This document shows positions 29,689 to 44,100 of a stretch of 64,000 nucleotides of DNA, piece by piece. The DNA comes from Setophaga petechia. Taxonomy: Eukaryota; Chordata; Aves; Passeriformes; Parulidae. The notes beneath the pieces were generated by a model, which was not told where the DNA came from, did no database searches, and saw only the letters and a list, made by a program, of their open reading frames with translations. Position 1 is the first letter of the stretch; the number at the start of each line of letters is the position of its first letter. The stretch lies in the NCBI GenBank assembly GCA_024362935.1, contig JANCRA010000168.1, positions 62,001-126,000 on the forward strand. Reading direction: 5' to 3'. A program made the position numbers and the translations under genes.

Positions 29689-30686
29689 TTCTTCAAAGAG
29701 CAGCCAGGAAAGGCTGTCCCAGTGGCCGCGCCTTCTGCATTCCCTGTGCCCTCTCCTCCTCTCTGCGCCCATCAGCTGCCTCTTACCGGAACGCTGCCGC
29801 GTGCCTGGTGCAGGCAGTGCAGGGCGCGCTCCAGGTTAGCTGCTGCCCCGGGAAGGCCACGGGAGCTGGCCATGTCCAACAGTTCTCTTACTGCAAGCAC
29901 AAGAAAAAGGCAGCGAAAATCAGCCTTGAGGCCAGGCAGGGCAAAGGTTGCCCTGCAAGGCAGAAGGAAAGCCCAGGAGCTAAAGACAGCAGCTAGGAGA
30001 GCACGAAAAGGAGAGTAAAGACAGCGCCAGCTGAACCAAGGCCCCACGCACTGCTGGCTGTCCCTTCAAAGCAGCTTCTGTCATAAGAAGCGAGGCCCAA
30101 TCTCCCCTCTTCCAGTGGCAAATGGCCCTGAGCAATTTGGAGAGCAAGATGCTTGCTCCTTTTCCTGCTCTGCTGCAAAAGCAGAGCATTCTCCTTGCCT
30201 CTCACACTTCTACACGGGAAGATGGGCCAGACAAGGAGAGAAGCAGAGCCTGCAAAACGCCGCCTTTTGCCGCAAAAGCAGCCTTTGAAAGACCCAAGTT
30301 TGTCAGGGGTGGAAGGAAAGCTTGAAGCAAAGCTACCTCTGTCAGGTTTTTGCATGTCAGAGTCATCTTCCTGCCAGGGCTTCCAGACCAGGCTTGCATG
30401 CTCTTCATCCTCACTTGGTGGTCTGCTCTGCAGCTCTGAGAGCTCAACCTGAAAGTCGCTGCCAACATTGATGTGCCTAAAGGAAGAAGGAGTTGAAGGG
30501 AAGAAGGGCAAGTGGTCAAGAGACCCTGTCTGTGGAGCCACAGGCTTGAAGCAATCCCAGCCTGACTCTGAAAGAGCACGTCTCCTCCTCGCCATTCCTC
30601 CACTTTGCTGTCCTTTAACCCTAGGCCAAAACTTACGGCTCAGTGTGGGCTCTTGCTTTCCTTTTGATTCTGCCTCTCCTTTCCAC
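26604..30686 (-). CDS. Gene copy 5: ZNF541-like ELM2-SANT-C2H2 protein
   Basis: Exons E1 30337..30686, E2 29787..29890, E3 29161..29236, E4 28737..28825, E5 28133..28216, E6 27696..27887, E7 27165..27328, E8 26604..26700. E1 is 350 nt, VELSELQ class. E5 has Thr (KTVAQC) and the EHQV tail; E6 has Cys. Open throughout E1 to E8. Confidence 0.82.
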
Positions 30687-33600
30687 CTGAAAGAGATCAA
30701 AACAATGCTGCCGTTAAAACTCCTTCTGCCCAGGATATGTCAGTAGCCTTCCTTCTCATCCTCCTCATCATTGCAAAGCCCCAGCTCCTCTGTCCCAGCT
30801 CCTTTCTCTTTGCTGTCATTGCCGCCTTTTGGAGGTGGAATTTCCTAGGCAGGAGCCTCTAGCAGTCAGCAGCTTCCTCAGGAGGGGAAGCAGAAGGCCA
30901 TGCACTAGTCTCTTCAGTCCTGGGGCCGCTGACAAGAGCCAGAAGAATGGCCTGGAAGATGTGCCAGGGCAGGCTTAGGTTGGCTACAAGGAAACGCTTC
31001 TTCACCCAGAGGCTGCTTGGGCACTGCAACAGCCTCCCCAGGGAAGGGCTCCCAGCACCAAGCCTGACTGAGCTGCAGCAGTCTTTGCACACTGCCCTTG
31101 GGCACAGGGTGTGGTTGCTGAGGCTGCCCTGGGCAGGCCCTGGAGCTGGGCTCCCTGATCTTTGAGAATCCCTTCCAAGCCAGAAATTTCTGTGCTGCTG
31201 TGATGGTGTTCCTGAGAAGATGGCATTTCACAGCTGCCCCTAAGCATGAGGCAGAAGCAGCCCAACATGCATTGAAAAAATTATCGATGAAGATATTAAA
31301 AGACAATGTATCTAGAAGCCATTGTAACTATGCAAGTCTATCAGAATTGCTGATAGCAGATCATTTTTGAAGTTGAAAGCCTTTGTTTGAGGAGAAGCGC
31401 AGTAAAATGCTTCCACGCCCTGAACGACAGGGATCCCAGAGGAGAAGTGCCACATTCTGCTTTTGAAGCTTTGCAGCAGGTGTGAGCAGAGTCAGGGCAT
31501 AAAGGCATTTGTAGACACTGAGCCCCTGAACTCCTGAGCCATGAACAATTTGTTTTGGGGTCACCACAAGAGAGTTTTAGGAGTGAAATGGTTGCTGAGA
31601 GCTTTCAATCAGGTCCTGCGTGGACGAGGACCTGCAACTGCACTGTGACACCTGTCTACGTCCTCTAAGGAAAGGTGTGTGTCTCCCCTGGAGGCAAGAT
31701 GATGCCTTCAGAAGCTGCAGCCTGCTTTCATGTGGAAGCTGGTGTGGGGAAAGTGAGCAGGCAGCCAGTGTGTGGTGCTTGGTGGGAGAGGCAGCTGGAG
31801 CCTCCTGCCCTTGTGTTAGTGCTTTGAGGGCAAAGGGGGATTTTCTTACCTTTGACATCCCAAAGTGCTGTGGGGATGCCTGGCGGCAGAGGTGGAGACC
31901 AGGATGTCGGTGCAGAGGCCGGGTGAGGCGCTGAGTGCACAAGGTGGCTGGTCAGAGAAAGCCCAGGAGCTGATGCTGCAGCTGCTGCTCCAGCGCTGCT
32001 CCATCAGCGTTCCACCAACGGCCACAGGAGCAGGAGACAATGACAGTTGCTATGGGCACAGCTCAACATTCCATGTAGAAGCCCAGGGGAGTCATGGGAC
32101 TGAAAGAGGCCAGGGCCACCTCTGCCCCTTTTACTTCTTCTGCTGCAAGTTTGCCCTGAGAACCTTCCCATTGGGGCTTTTCTCCTCAGTCGTCTGATGA
32201 GAGGGGCAAAAGCAGTGCAGGGACAGCCCTGGCTCTTCTTGGTGCTTCTCTGGAGGCTGCCTCCAGCTGAATGTGCACAGGAGCCTGGCTCTGTCCAAGG
32301 GCCCAGACCTCATCTCCTGCCCTGGAGAAGCAGAAGGACTCCTCCTGCTGGCTCTCCTCCAGCTCTGAGAGGAGCTAGAATTTGCAAGAATCTGTCCAGC
32401 GCAGAGCCATCTCCAAAGCTTCCTCTCAACGTGGAGCCATTCATATTGCCCCCTTTCTCAATTCTCCTTTGGCTGCCCAGTAATGTCACTTGACGCTTTC
32501 CCTCTTTTGGGGCTCTCAGCTGCTCTCCCACCCTCATCACTCCTTCCTTGAAACTTGCAGAAACAGCATGTTTCTCAGGGCAACTGATGGGGACACACAC
32601 ACACAGGTGCAGCACGCCGGCATTTCTGTAGCAACCATGAATGCAGAATTTCTATATCCCTCTTCCAGCTGCCTTGCAGAAGCTAGGTGTTTATCTGCAA
32701 AGACTCTGGGATTCCTGTCATCGGGGAACACTAGCAGAATTACTTTTGGTCACTGATGGCCCTCACCTTTGTTTTAATGCCTAGATCCCAGATATGACAA
32801 AAGCCGGCCAGTTTGGCTGCTTTCCTGCCTATGCTCAAGGAAAAGCAAATCTTGCTTCAGTCCCAATCTTGCTTCCTTCCCAGCCTGCCCGTTAGCCACA
32901 CGCCAGCAAAGTGAAGCCGCAGATGGAACAAGTCCCACTGCAACGCAGATACTTTGTAGGCTCCAAAGCCCAGCTGCACCGGCTCCATCACACAAGGACA
33001 AGCTTCCCTCGGCTTGCCACAAGCAGCCTGGCAATTGCCCCCTCCCTCAGCCCCTCTCCACCCTCCACAGCCCCTGCCACCAAAGCCTTGCTAGGCAGTG
33101 CCATTTGCTGGGCTAGATAAAAGAGTGACTTTGATTCTTCTTTGCTGCAAATACCTAAGCTGTGAGAAGTGAGAGGAGAAGGATCACACCCGCTCTGCTT
33201 TAGCTAAGGAGATTGCTGGAGGCCCAGAGTGGGAGACTGGTCCTTGAAAGAGAACCTGAAACTGAACTCCTGCTGCCTTGGTGGTGCATGTGGATATGAA
33301 TTGGATAGAATCGGAGAGGTCAGAAAGGTCCTCCAAGGTGGTCAGGTCCATCAGTCGTCCAAAATGAAACAAAGTGATGTTGCTGGGCTACAAAAAGGAC
33401 TAAAGCCGCTGCTTTTACGCCAGAAAAGATGGTGAGACCAGAGCACTGCTTTAGATCCTATCCATTGAATTAAACAAAGCCTCCCTTTCCATTCCCAGCG
33501 GAGAGCTTTAGGAATCAAAGGATGAAGCCCCAGCGTTATTTCACTGGCAGTAAAGGAGACACACCTTTGCAAGTCCTTTGCCAGCTGAGCAAGGGGCTGG

Positions 33601-36600
33601 GCCAGGGGGAGGTGGCGTGTGCCCAGATTCTTCTCTCAGGCCAAGTGCCCTGTTTGAAGCACCAGGCAAATGGAACAAGTAGTGCCGGAGTGATTTCATA
33701 CAGACAAAAAGACAAAATGGAACAAACGTGGTTTAATGAGAAAGACACATTGTGTCTCAACAAAGGCAAAATGACAAAAGACGGAGCGTAGCCAACACCA
33801 AACCTCTTACATTTGCTGATCAATCTAATACTACTAATAAATCTTGAATAATCCTAATGTATCTTAACTAAGATGTTGAGGAGATTCCTAATAGGGATTC
33901 CTATCATGTCAACTAACTAATTCAACAAACCTAGAAACTTAGAAAACAGTCTCTTCTTCCTATCTTTCCTATTTAGTCCTATGGACGCCTAACACTTGCT
34001 GGCCCTGGACGAGCTACAGCCTTGTCTAATTTGGCCTTTTCTTCTTGGGGAGAGGCTCTGCTTCCTTGCGAGGGCGATGTCTTCTCCTGTGTTTGTTCCT
34101 TTCCTTCATGGTTTCAAACACCCTGGAAGATAGGAAACAAAGCATCCGCTGGTCAGTTTAGTAGACACCATTCAAGCAAGGGCCAAGATCTGGGTTTTAG
34201 TGTGAATGTCTGTCTTTTTGGGCACTGGCACATTGGTTAATTGATCAGCACCATGAGTGCCATCTTTCTTGTTCCAGTGCCTTGAAAAGTCTTCCTCCTT
34301 TTGCTGCATCCTATCTGGAATTTGACCAGCAGCATCAAAGCAAGCTTGGATGGATCTATTCCTACACTTGCATCAACTGTGTCTTGTTGGGGCACGGCAA
34401 GGTTTCATGGTGAATGCTGGGTTTGAACGAAGCTCTTTGGGTTCGAGGTGGCTTGTAAGCTTGAGCACGGCTGCGAGGGGCCATGCTGCAAGTGCCCCCA
34501 GCTTGCCCTGCAGTGCCGATGGAAAGGGTCAGCCTGTTTTAGTCCAAAGGCGCAGCTTTGAGCAGAAAGAGGAGGAACTTGCGCACCGTTTGCACTGCCC
34601 GCAGGGAAAGGGGCCTGCCGCCGAAGGGGGCGGCTGGCGCGGTTGGCAGCAGGGACAGTCGGCGCTGCGAGCCCTCTTGCGGCTTCTCTTGCCTGTCTCC
34701 CCATTCTCCTTTCTGGGGGGGCTTTTGCTGCTCTTTGCTTGGCCCACACCCTGGAAATCAAAGAATCCTTGTCAATCTTTCCTTCCTCTCAGCAGGCTGG
34801 AAATCAGGGCATCCAGCAGAAAAATCTATCAGCCTAAGCAAATCCTTCCAAACCGGCAAGAGCTGAGGAAACGGCTGCGTTTTTTGCCAGTGGGCTGCGG
34901 CAGGCTGCCAAGCCAGAGCTTGGAGGGAAATACTCCTGTTTTCTAGGGGCCAAAGGGCTGGGATAAATAGCAGGGTATCTAGAGTCCAACATTTCCATCA
35001 ATGTCTAGGGAATGGGATTTCAATCCAGTCACATTAGGGAAGACACATGGTTAGGCATTTTATACAACCCAAGAGAATCTCTCTCTCTCTCACTGTGTGA
35101 ACCAAATTTCTCTTTACCGGTAAGGAAAGTTTTAGGGGAGTCGCAGCAGCGGCAGCTGCTTCTTGGGGAGGATGCTGGCATGCTACAAAATCTCCCTGAA
35201 AATCTGCAGCATATCCACAAAGGCAGCCCGCATTGCTGATGTCAGCAAGCAGTGGGGAATGAAGGGTGTGATAGGAGTCAGCCAGGGTACCAGCCCTTGA
35301 GAAAGCCATCTGGAGAGAGTCAAGGCCCATTTTGGCGGCAGTGCTGCTTTCTTGGCTCAAAGTTACGCTCCAGAATTGCGTCTTTCAGGGCAGCAGCATG
35401 AGGAAGCCCTGGGCAGCCTCTGCTGTGCCTTTCCCATCTCATGGGACGATGCCATCTTGGCAAAGTGGTGTTTGGCAGGGCTGGCCAGCAGGTTTTCTCC
35501 CCTTCCCCCAGTTTCTCCACCCTCCTGGCACGTCTGGACTTTCTTCCCCCTCACCTGAGCAAGAGTGCTGGCAACTTGATGCTCCTTTTTCCAAGAGTAG
35601 TAGTACTCCACACACTGTGCCACAGTCTTAGTCTGGATCTGTTGTCAAGAGAAAAAGAAGGAGTCTAAAGTGGAGTAGGGTGCATTGGGGAAAAGGTCAA
35701 ATATGGAGCAAAACCAGGAAGTGAAATCATGAAGTAAAGGGAGTAGGGTGTCCAATGAAATCAACATGGAGAAAGAGAGGCATCATGCAATGGAGTAAAC
35801 CGTGTCTTATGCTAGGTGGTAACACACGTCATGCACAGATCAACAACAAATCCATCTAGCACACTTCTTCTTTCCCGCTTCACTCCAGTTCTGGCAGCAC
35901 CAGGTCTTGTGGAAGCAGCAGCAAAGCTGTGCCAAGGGCCTGACAGAATCAAGCTTCATCTTCCACAAGAGCTTGGAGAAAAGGGCCGCAGAGGCAGGAT
36001 CATCCTTTTCACACAGGCCTTTGATGTCCCGTTTTGTTCCTACTTGAACATACTTGGGACTTGAGAAGAGAGAGACTGAAGGCCAGTGTTTGCTAGCAGA
36101 AATAAGCCAGCTTTCCTCCTGATGAACTGCTCAGGTAAAGAGTGTCCCGTGGCTTTACCTGCTTGTGGATGAGATGAAAATCCTTGCCGTAGGTGTGGAA
36201 AGCCTTTTGGAAGGACTCCTTCTCCTCAGGTGTCCATCTATCAGAGCCTGGCAATAAAAAGCAGCAGGTGAATGGATCCCTTGATGCACGTGAAGCAGAT
36301 CCCGCTGGCTGCCGACAGAAAATCCTGGCAGGCCCTCATTGACGTCTGTGTACGTGTCTGCTCCCTCAGAAGGTAGTGAAGACAGGAGCAGGCATTCCCC
36401 CGGCAAAAGGATTGGAAAAGAAGTCAAGCGCAAGGACTAGATGCTGGTGCTTTCCCCAGCCCCCGAGAAGACAAGACCTTGTGCTGCTGTTAAGCACAGT
36501 TTGTTGAAGCAGAAATGCTTGCCACAAGAATGAAGGGGACGGCAGCAGCTGTCAGTGACGGAAGAAGTTCTGCTTTGCTTACCTGCGTAATGATAATCAG

Positions 36601-37110
36601 CCATGGCATGGCCTGGAGCTGTTGGAGGTCCCCCTGAGAGCAACATCTCCAGAGCCTCCTGCAAGATCAAAAGGGGAGAAGGCTTTAGCCACCCCACCAC
36701 ATTCCAAATGAGCCCAAAATCACAGACGCTGCCTTTCAGCTCTTTTGCCTCTTCACACATTCAAGCGACTGTATGCCATGTGGGTGAAACACTGTCATTT
36801 GCTCCCAGTGGCTAGTTTTTGCTGCCCAAGCCTTTGATCCTGGTCCCCAAGAGTGGCATTTTGCACAGAAACCTCATGATTTTGCTGCTCCTGCACCCAG
36901 AATGGCCTCAGCTGACTGAGGCTTCTAGCAATTTGCCCTCCAAATGTCTTGGAGAAGCCAGATCTCCGGGCGATTTACAAGGCTGCAGGAGCTTGTGCCG
37001 CCACCGCCGCCAGGAGGGAGATTGTCCCTGCTGGAGCCGTTTGGGCTGAGACCCGGTGCAGCTGGAAGAGACACAGCAGGCAGCAAGTGCTCTGCTCCCT
37101 GTGAAGACAC
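29689..37110. repeat. Array unit 5 (7422 bp)
   Basis: Nearly identical to unit 4. It differs by a G for T at about 33500 in intergenic sequence and by an E3 variant (Glu instead of Gln) at 36650. Confidence 0.95.
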
Positions 37111-38108
37111 TTCTTCAAAGAGCAGCCAGGAAAGGCTGTCCCAGTGGCCGCGCCTTCTGCATTCCCTGTGCCCTCTCCTCCTCTCTGCGCCCATCAGCTG
37201 CCTCTTACCGGAACGCTGCCGCGTGCCTGGTGCAGGCAGTGCAGGGCGCGCTCCAGGTTAGCTGCTGCCCCGGGAAGGCCACGGGAGCTGGCCATGTCCA
37301 ACAGTTCTCTTACTGCAAGCACAAGAAAAAGGCAGCGAAAATCAGCCTTGAGGCCAGGCAGGGCAAAGGTTGCCCTGCAAGGCAGAAGGAAAGCCCAGGA
37401 GCTAAAGACAGCAGCCAGGAGAGCACGAAAAGGAGAGTAAAGACAGCGCCAGCTGAACCAAGGCCCCACGCACTGCTGGCTGTCCCTTCAAAGCAGCTTC
37501 TGTCATAAGAAGCGAGGCCCAATCTCCCCTCTTCCAGTGGCAAATGGCCCTGAGCAATTTGGAGAGCAAGATGCTTGCTCCTTTTCCTGCTCTGCTGCAA
37601 AAGCAGAGCATTCTCCTTGCCTCTCACACTTCTACACGGGAAGATGGGCCAGACAAGGAGAGAAGCAGAGCCTGCAAAACGCCGCCTTTTGCCGCAAAAG
37701 CAGCCTTTGAAAGACCCAAGTTTGTCAGGGGTGGAAGGAAAGCTTGAAGCAAAGCTACCTCTGTCAGGTTTTTGCATGTCAGAGTCATCTTCCTGCCAGG
37801 GCTTCCAGACCAGGCTTGCATGCTCTTCATCCTCACTTGGTGGTCTGCTCTGCAGCTCTGAGAGCTCAACCTGAAAGTCGCTGCCAACATTGATGTGCCT
37901 AAAGGAAGAAGGAGTTGAAGGGAAGAAGGGCAAGTGGTCAAGAGACCCTGTCTGTGGAGCCACAGGCTTGAAGCAATCCCAGCCTGACTCTGAAAGAGCA
38001 CGTCTCCTCCTCGCCATTCCTCCACTTTGCTGTCCTTTAACCCTAGGCCAAAACTTACGGCTCAGTGTGGGCTCTTGCTTTCCTTTTGATTCTGCCTCTC
38101 CTTTCCAC
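34026..38108 (-). CDS. Gene copy 6: ZNF541-like ELM2-SANT-C2H2 protein
   Basis: Exons E1 37759..38108, E2 37209..37312, E3 36583..36658, E4 36159..36247, E5 35555..35638, E6 35118..35309, E7 34587..34750, E8 34026..34122. E3 reads EALEMLL, the only copy with Glu here; as I recall the family, Glu is the usual residue. In intron 1 a stop codon of the read-through frame is lost (about 37413), lengthening the open frame from E1 to 270 codons; this does not change the spliced product. E7 has a silent change (GGG for GGC Gly). Confidence 0.82.
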
Positions 38109-41100
38109 CTGAAAGAGATCAAAACAATGCTGCCGTTAAAACTCCTTCTGCCCAGGATATGTCAGTAGCCTTCCTTCTCATCCTCCTCATCATTGCAAAG
38201 CCCCAGCTCCTCTGTCCCAGCTCCTTTCTCTTTGCTGTCATTGCCGCCTTTTGGAGGTGGAATTTCCTAGGCAGGAGCCTCTAGCAGTCAGCAGCTTCCT
38301 CAGGAGGGGAAGCAGAAGGCCATGCACTAGTCTCTTCAGTCCTGGGGCCGCTGACAAGAGCCAGAAGAATGGCCTGGAAGATGTGCCAGGGCAGGCTTAG
38401 GTTGGCTACAAGGAAACGCTTCTTCACCCAGAGGCTGCTTGGGCACTGCAACAGCCTCCCCAGGGAAGGGCTCCCAGCACCAAGCCTGACTGAGCTGCAG
38501 CAGTCTTTGCACACTGCCCTTGGGCACAGGGTGTGGTTGCTGAGGCTGCCCTGGGCAGGCCCTGGAGCTGGGCTCCCTGATCTTTGAGAATCCCTTCCAA
38601 GCCAGAAATTTCTGTGCTGCTGTGATGGTGTTCCTGAGAAGATGGCATTTCACAGCTGCCCCTAAGCATGAGGCAGAAGCAGCCCAACATGCATTGAAAA
38701 AATTATCGATGAAGATATTAAAAGACAATGTATCTAGAAGCCATTGTAACTATGCAAGTCTATCAGAATTGCTGATAGCAGATCATTTTTGAAGTTGAAA
38801 GCCTTTGTTTGAGGAGAAGCGCAGTAAAATGCTTCCACGCCCTGAACGACAGGGATCCCAGAGGAGAAGTGCCACATTCTGCTTTTGAAGCTTTGCAGCA
38901 GGTGTGAGCAGAGTCAGGGCATAAAGGCATTTGTAGACACTGAGCCCCTGAACTCCTGAGCCATGAACAATTTGTTTTGGGGTCACCACAAGAGAGTTTT
39001 AGGAGTGAAATGGTTGCTGAGAGCTTTCAATCAGGTCCTGCGTGGACGAGGACCTGCAACTGCACTGTGACACCTGTCTACGTCCTCTAAGGAAAGGTGT
39101 GTGTCTCCCCTGGAGGCAAGATGATGCCTTCAGAAGCTGCAGCCTGCTTTCATGTGGAAGCTGGTGTGGGGAAAGTGAGCAGGCAGCCAGTGTGTGGTGC
39201 TTGGTGGGAGAGGCAGCTGGAGCCTCCTGCCCTTGTGTTAGTGCTTTGAGGGCAAAGGGGGATTTTCTTACCTTTGACATCCCAAAGTGCTGTGGGGATG
39301 CCTGGCGGCAGAGGTGGAGACCAGGATGTCGGTGCAGAGGCCGGGTGAGGCGCTGAGTGCACAAGGTGGCTGGTCAGAGAAAGCCCAGGAGCTGATCCTG
39401 CAGCTGCTGCTCCAGCGCTGTTCCACCAGCGTTCCAGCAACGGCCACAGGAGCAGGAGACAATGACAGTTGCTATGGGCACAGCTCAACATTCCATGTAG
39501 AAGCCCAGGGGAGTCATGGGACTGAAAGAGGCCAGGGCCACCTCTGCCCCTTTTACTTCTTCTGCTGCAAGTTTGCCCTGAGAACCTTCCCATTGGGGCT
39601 TTTCTCCTCAGTCGTCTGATGAGAGGGGCAAAAGCAGTGCAGGGACAGCCCTGGCTCTTCTTGGTGCTTCTCTGGAGGCTGCCTCCAGCTGAATGTGCAC
39701 AGGAGCCTGGCTCTGTCCAAGGGCCCAGACCTCATCTCCTGCCCTGGAGAAGCAGAAGGACTCCTCCTGCTGGCTCTCCTCCAGCTCTGAGAGGAGCTAG
39801 AATTTGCAAGAATCTGTCCAGCGCAGAGCCATCTGCAAAGCTTCCTCTCAACGTGGAGCCATTCATATTGCCCCCTTTCTCAATTCTCCTTTGGCTGCCC
39901 AGTAATGTCACTTGACGCTTTCCCTCTTTTGGGGCTCTCAGCTGCTCTCCCACCTCATCACTCCTTCCTTGAAACTTGCAGAAACAGCATGTTTCTCAGG
40001 GCAACTGATGGGGACACACACACACAGGTGCAGCACGCCGGCATTTCTGTAGCAACCATGAATGCAGAATTTCTATATCCCTCTTCCAGCTGCCTTGCAG
40101 AAGCTAGGTGTTTATCTGCAAAGACTCTGGGATTCCTGTCATCGGGGAACACTAGCAGAATTACTTTTGGTCACTGATGGCCCTCACCTTTGTTTTAATG
40201 CCTAGATCCCAGATATGACAAAAGCCGGCCAGTTTGGCTGCTTTCCTGCCTATGCTCAAGGAAAAGCAAATCTTGCTTCAGTCCCAATCTTGCTTCCTTC
40301 CCAGCCTGCCCGTTAGCCACACGCCAGCAAAGTGAAGCCGCAGATGGAACAAGTCCCACTGCAACGCAGATACTTTGTAGGCTCCAAAGCCCAGCTGCAC
40401 CGGCTCCATCACACAAGGACAAGCTTCCCTCGGCTTGCCACAAGCAGCCTGGCAATTGCCCCCTCCCTCAGCCCCTCTCCACCCTCCACAGCCCCTGCCA
40501 CCAAAGCCTTGCTAGGCAGTGCCATTTGCTGGGCTAGATAAAAGAGTGACTTTGATTCTTCTTTGCTGCAAATACCTAAGCTGTGAGAAGTGAGAGGAGA
40601 AGGATCACACCCGCTCTGCTTTAGCTAAGGAGATTGCTGGAGGCCCAGAGTGGGAGACTGGTCCTTGAAAGAGAACCTGAAACTGAACTCCTGCTGCCTT
40701 GGTGGTGCATGTGGATATGAATTGGATAGAATCGGAGAGGTCAGAAAGGTCCTCCAAGGTGGTCAGGTCCATCAGTCGTCCAAAATGAAAGAAAGTGATG
40801 TTGCTGGGCTACAAAAAGGACTAAAGCCGCTGCTTTTACGCCAGAAAAGATGGTGAGACCAGAGCACTGCTTTAGATCCTATCCATTGAATTAAACAAAG
40901 CCTCCCTTTCCATTCCCAGCTGAGAGCTTTAGGAATCAAAGGATGAAGCCCCAGCGTTATTTCACTGGCAGTAAAGGAGACACACCTTTGCAAGTCCTTT
41001 GCCAGCTGAGCAAGGGGCTGGGCCAGGGGGAGGTGGCGTGTGCCCAGATTCTTCTCTCAGGCCAAGTGCCCTGTTTGAAGCACCAGGCAAATGGAACAAG

Positions 41101-44100
41101 TAGTGCCGGAGTGATTTCATACAGACAAAAAGACAAAATGGAACAAACGTGGTTTAATGAGAAAGACACATTGTGTCTCAACAAAGGCAAAATGACAAAA
41201 GACGGAGCGTAGCCAACACCAAACCTCTTACATTTGCTGATCAATCTAATACTCTTGAATAATCCTAATGTATCTTAACTAAGATGTTGAGGAGATTCCT
41301 AATAGGGATTCCTATCATGTCAACTAACTAATTCAACAAACCTAGAAACTTAGAAAACAGTCTCTTCTTCCTATCTCTCCTATTTAGTCCTATGGACGCC
41401 TAACACTTGCTGGCCCTGGACGAGCTACAGCCTTGTCTAATTTGGCCTTTTCTTCTTGGGGAGAGGCTCTGCTTCCTTGCGAGGGCGATGTCTTCTCCTG
41501 TGTTTGTTCCTTTCCTTCATGGTTTCAAACACCCTGGAAGATAGGAAACAAAGCATCCGCTGGTCAGTTTAGTAGACACCATTCAAGCAAGGGCCAAGAT
41601 CTGGGTTTTAGTGTGAATGTCTGTCTTTTTGGGCACTGGCACATTGGTTAATTGATCAGCACCATGAGTGCCATCTTTCTTGTTCCAGTGCCTTGAAAAG
41701 TCTTCCTCCTTTTGCTGCATCCTATCTGGAATTTGACCAGCAGCATCAAAGCAAGCTTGGATGGATCTATTCCTACACTTGCATCAACTGTGTCTTGTTG
41801 GGGCACGGCAAGGTTTCATGGTGAATGCTGGGTTTGAACGAAGCTCTTTGGGTTCGAGGTGGCTTGTAAGCTTGAGCACGGCTGCGAGGGGCCATGCTGC
41901 AAGTGCCCCCAGCTTGCCCTGCAGTGCCGATGGAAAGGGTCAGCCTGTTTTAGTCCAAAGGCGCAGCTTTGAGCAGAAAGAGGAGGAACTTGCGCACCGT
42001 TTGCACTGCCCGCAGGGAAAAGGGCCTGCCGCCGAAGGGGGCGGCTGGCGCGGTTGGCAGCAGGGACAGTCGGCGCTGCGAGCCCTCTTGCGGCTTCTCT
42101 TGCCTGTCTCCCCATTCTCCTTTCTGGGGGGGCTTTTGCTGCTCTTTGCTTGGCCCACACCCTGGAAATCAAAGAATCCTTGTCAATCTTTCCTTCCTCT
42201 CAGCAGGCTGGAAATCAGGGCATCCAGCAGAAAAATCTATCAGCCTAAGCAAATCCTCCCAAACCGGCAAGAGCTGAGGAAACGGCTGCGTTTTTTGCCA
42301 GTGGGCTGCGGCAGGCTGCCAAGCCAGAGCTTGGAGGGAAATACTCCTGTTTTCTAGGGGCCAAAGGGCTGGGATAAATAGCAGGGTATCTAGAGTCCAA
42401 CATTTCCATCAATGTCTAGGGAATGGGATTTCAATCCAGTCACATTAGGGAAGACACATGGTTAGGCATTTTATACAACCCAAGAGAATCTCTCTCTCTC
42501 TCACTGTGTGAACCAAATTTCTCTTTACCGGTAAGGAAAGTTTTAGGGGAGTCGCAGCAGCGGCAGCTGCTTCTTGGGGAGGATGCTGACATGCTACAAA
42601 ATCTCCCTGAAAATCTGCAGCATATCCACGAAGGCAGCCCGCATTGCTGATGTCAGCAAGCAGTGGGGAATGAAGGGTGTGATAGGAGTCAGCCAGGGTG
42701 CCAGCCCTTGAGAAAGCCATCTGGAGAGAGTCAAGGCCCATTTTGGCGGCAGTGCTGCTTTCTTGGCTCAAAGTTACGCTCCAGAATTGCGTCTTTCAGG
42801 GCAGCAGCATGAGGAAGCCCTGGGCAGCCTCTGCTGTGCCTTTCCCATCTCATGGGACGATGCCATCCTGGCAAAGCGGTGTTTGGCATGGCTGGCCAGC
42901 AGGTTTTCTCCCCTTCCCCCAGTTTCTCCACCCTCCTGGCACGTCTGGACTTTCTTCCCCCTCACCTGAGCAAGAGTGCTGGCAACTTGATGCTCCTTTT
43001 TCCAAGAGTAGTAGTACTCCACACACTGTGCCACACTCTTAGTCTGGATCTGTTGTCAAGAGAAAAAGAAGGAGTCTAAAGTGGAGTAGGGTGCATTGGG
43101 GAAAAGGTCAAATATGGAGCAAAACCAGGAAGTGAAATCATGAAGTAAAGGGAGTAGGGTGTCCAATGAAATCAACATGGAGAAAGAGAGGCATCATGCA
43201 ATGGAGTAAACTGTGTCTTATGCTAGGTGGTAACACACGTCATGCACAGATCAACAACAAATCCATCTAGCACACTTCTTCTTTCCCGCTTCACTCCAGT
43301 TCTGGCAGCACCAGGTCTTGTGGAAGCAGCAGCAAAGCTGTGCCAAGGGCCTGACAGAATCAAGCTTCATCTTCCACAAGAGCTTGGAGAAAAGGGCCGC
43401 AGAGGCAGGATCATCCTTTTCACACAGGCCTTTGATGTCCCGTTTTGTTCCTACTTGAACATACTTGGGACTTGAGAAGAGAGAGACTGAAGGCCAGTGT
43501 TTGCTAGCAGAAATAAGCCAGCTTTCCTCCTGATGAACTGCTCAGGTAAAGAGTGTCCCGTGGCTTTACCTGCTTGTGGATGAGATGAAAATCCTTGCCG
43601 TAGGTGTGGAAAGCCTTTTGGAAGGACTCCTTCTCCTCAGGTGTCCATCTATCAGAGCCTGGCAATAAAAAGCAGCAGGTGAATGGATCCCTTGATGCAC
43701 GTGAAGCAGATCCCGCTGGCTGCCGACAGAAAATCCTGGCAGGCCCTCATTGACGTCTGTGTACGTGTCTGCTCCCTCAGAAGGTAGTGAAGACAGGAGC
43801 AGGCATTCCCCCGGCAAAAGGATTGGAAAAGAAGTCAAGCGCAAGGACTAGATGCTGGTGCTTTCCCCAGCCCCCGAGAAGACAAGACCTTGTGCTGCTG
43901 TTAAGCACAGTTTGTTGAAGCAGAAATGCTTGCCACAAGAATGAAGGGGACGGCAGCAGCTGTCAGTGACGGAAGAAGTTCTGCTTTGCTTACCTGCGTA
44001 ATGATAATCAGCCATGGCATGGCCTGGAGCTGTTGGAGGTCCCCCTGAGAGCAACATCTGCAGAGCCTCCTGCAAGATCAAAAGGGGAGAAGGCTTTAGC

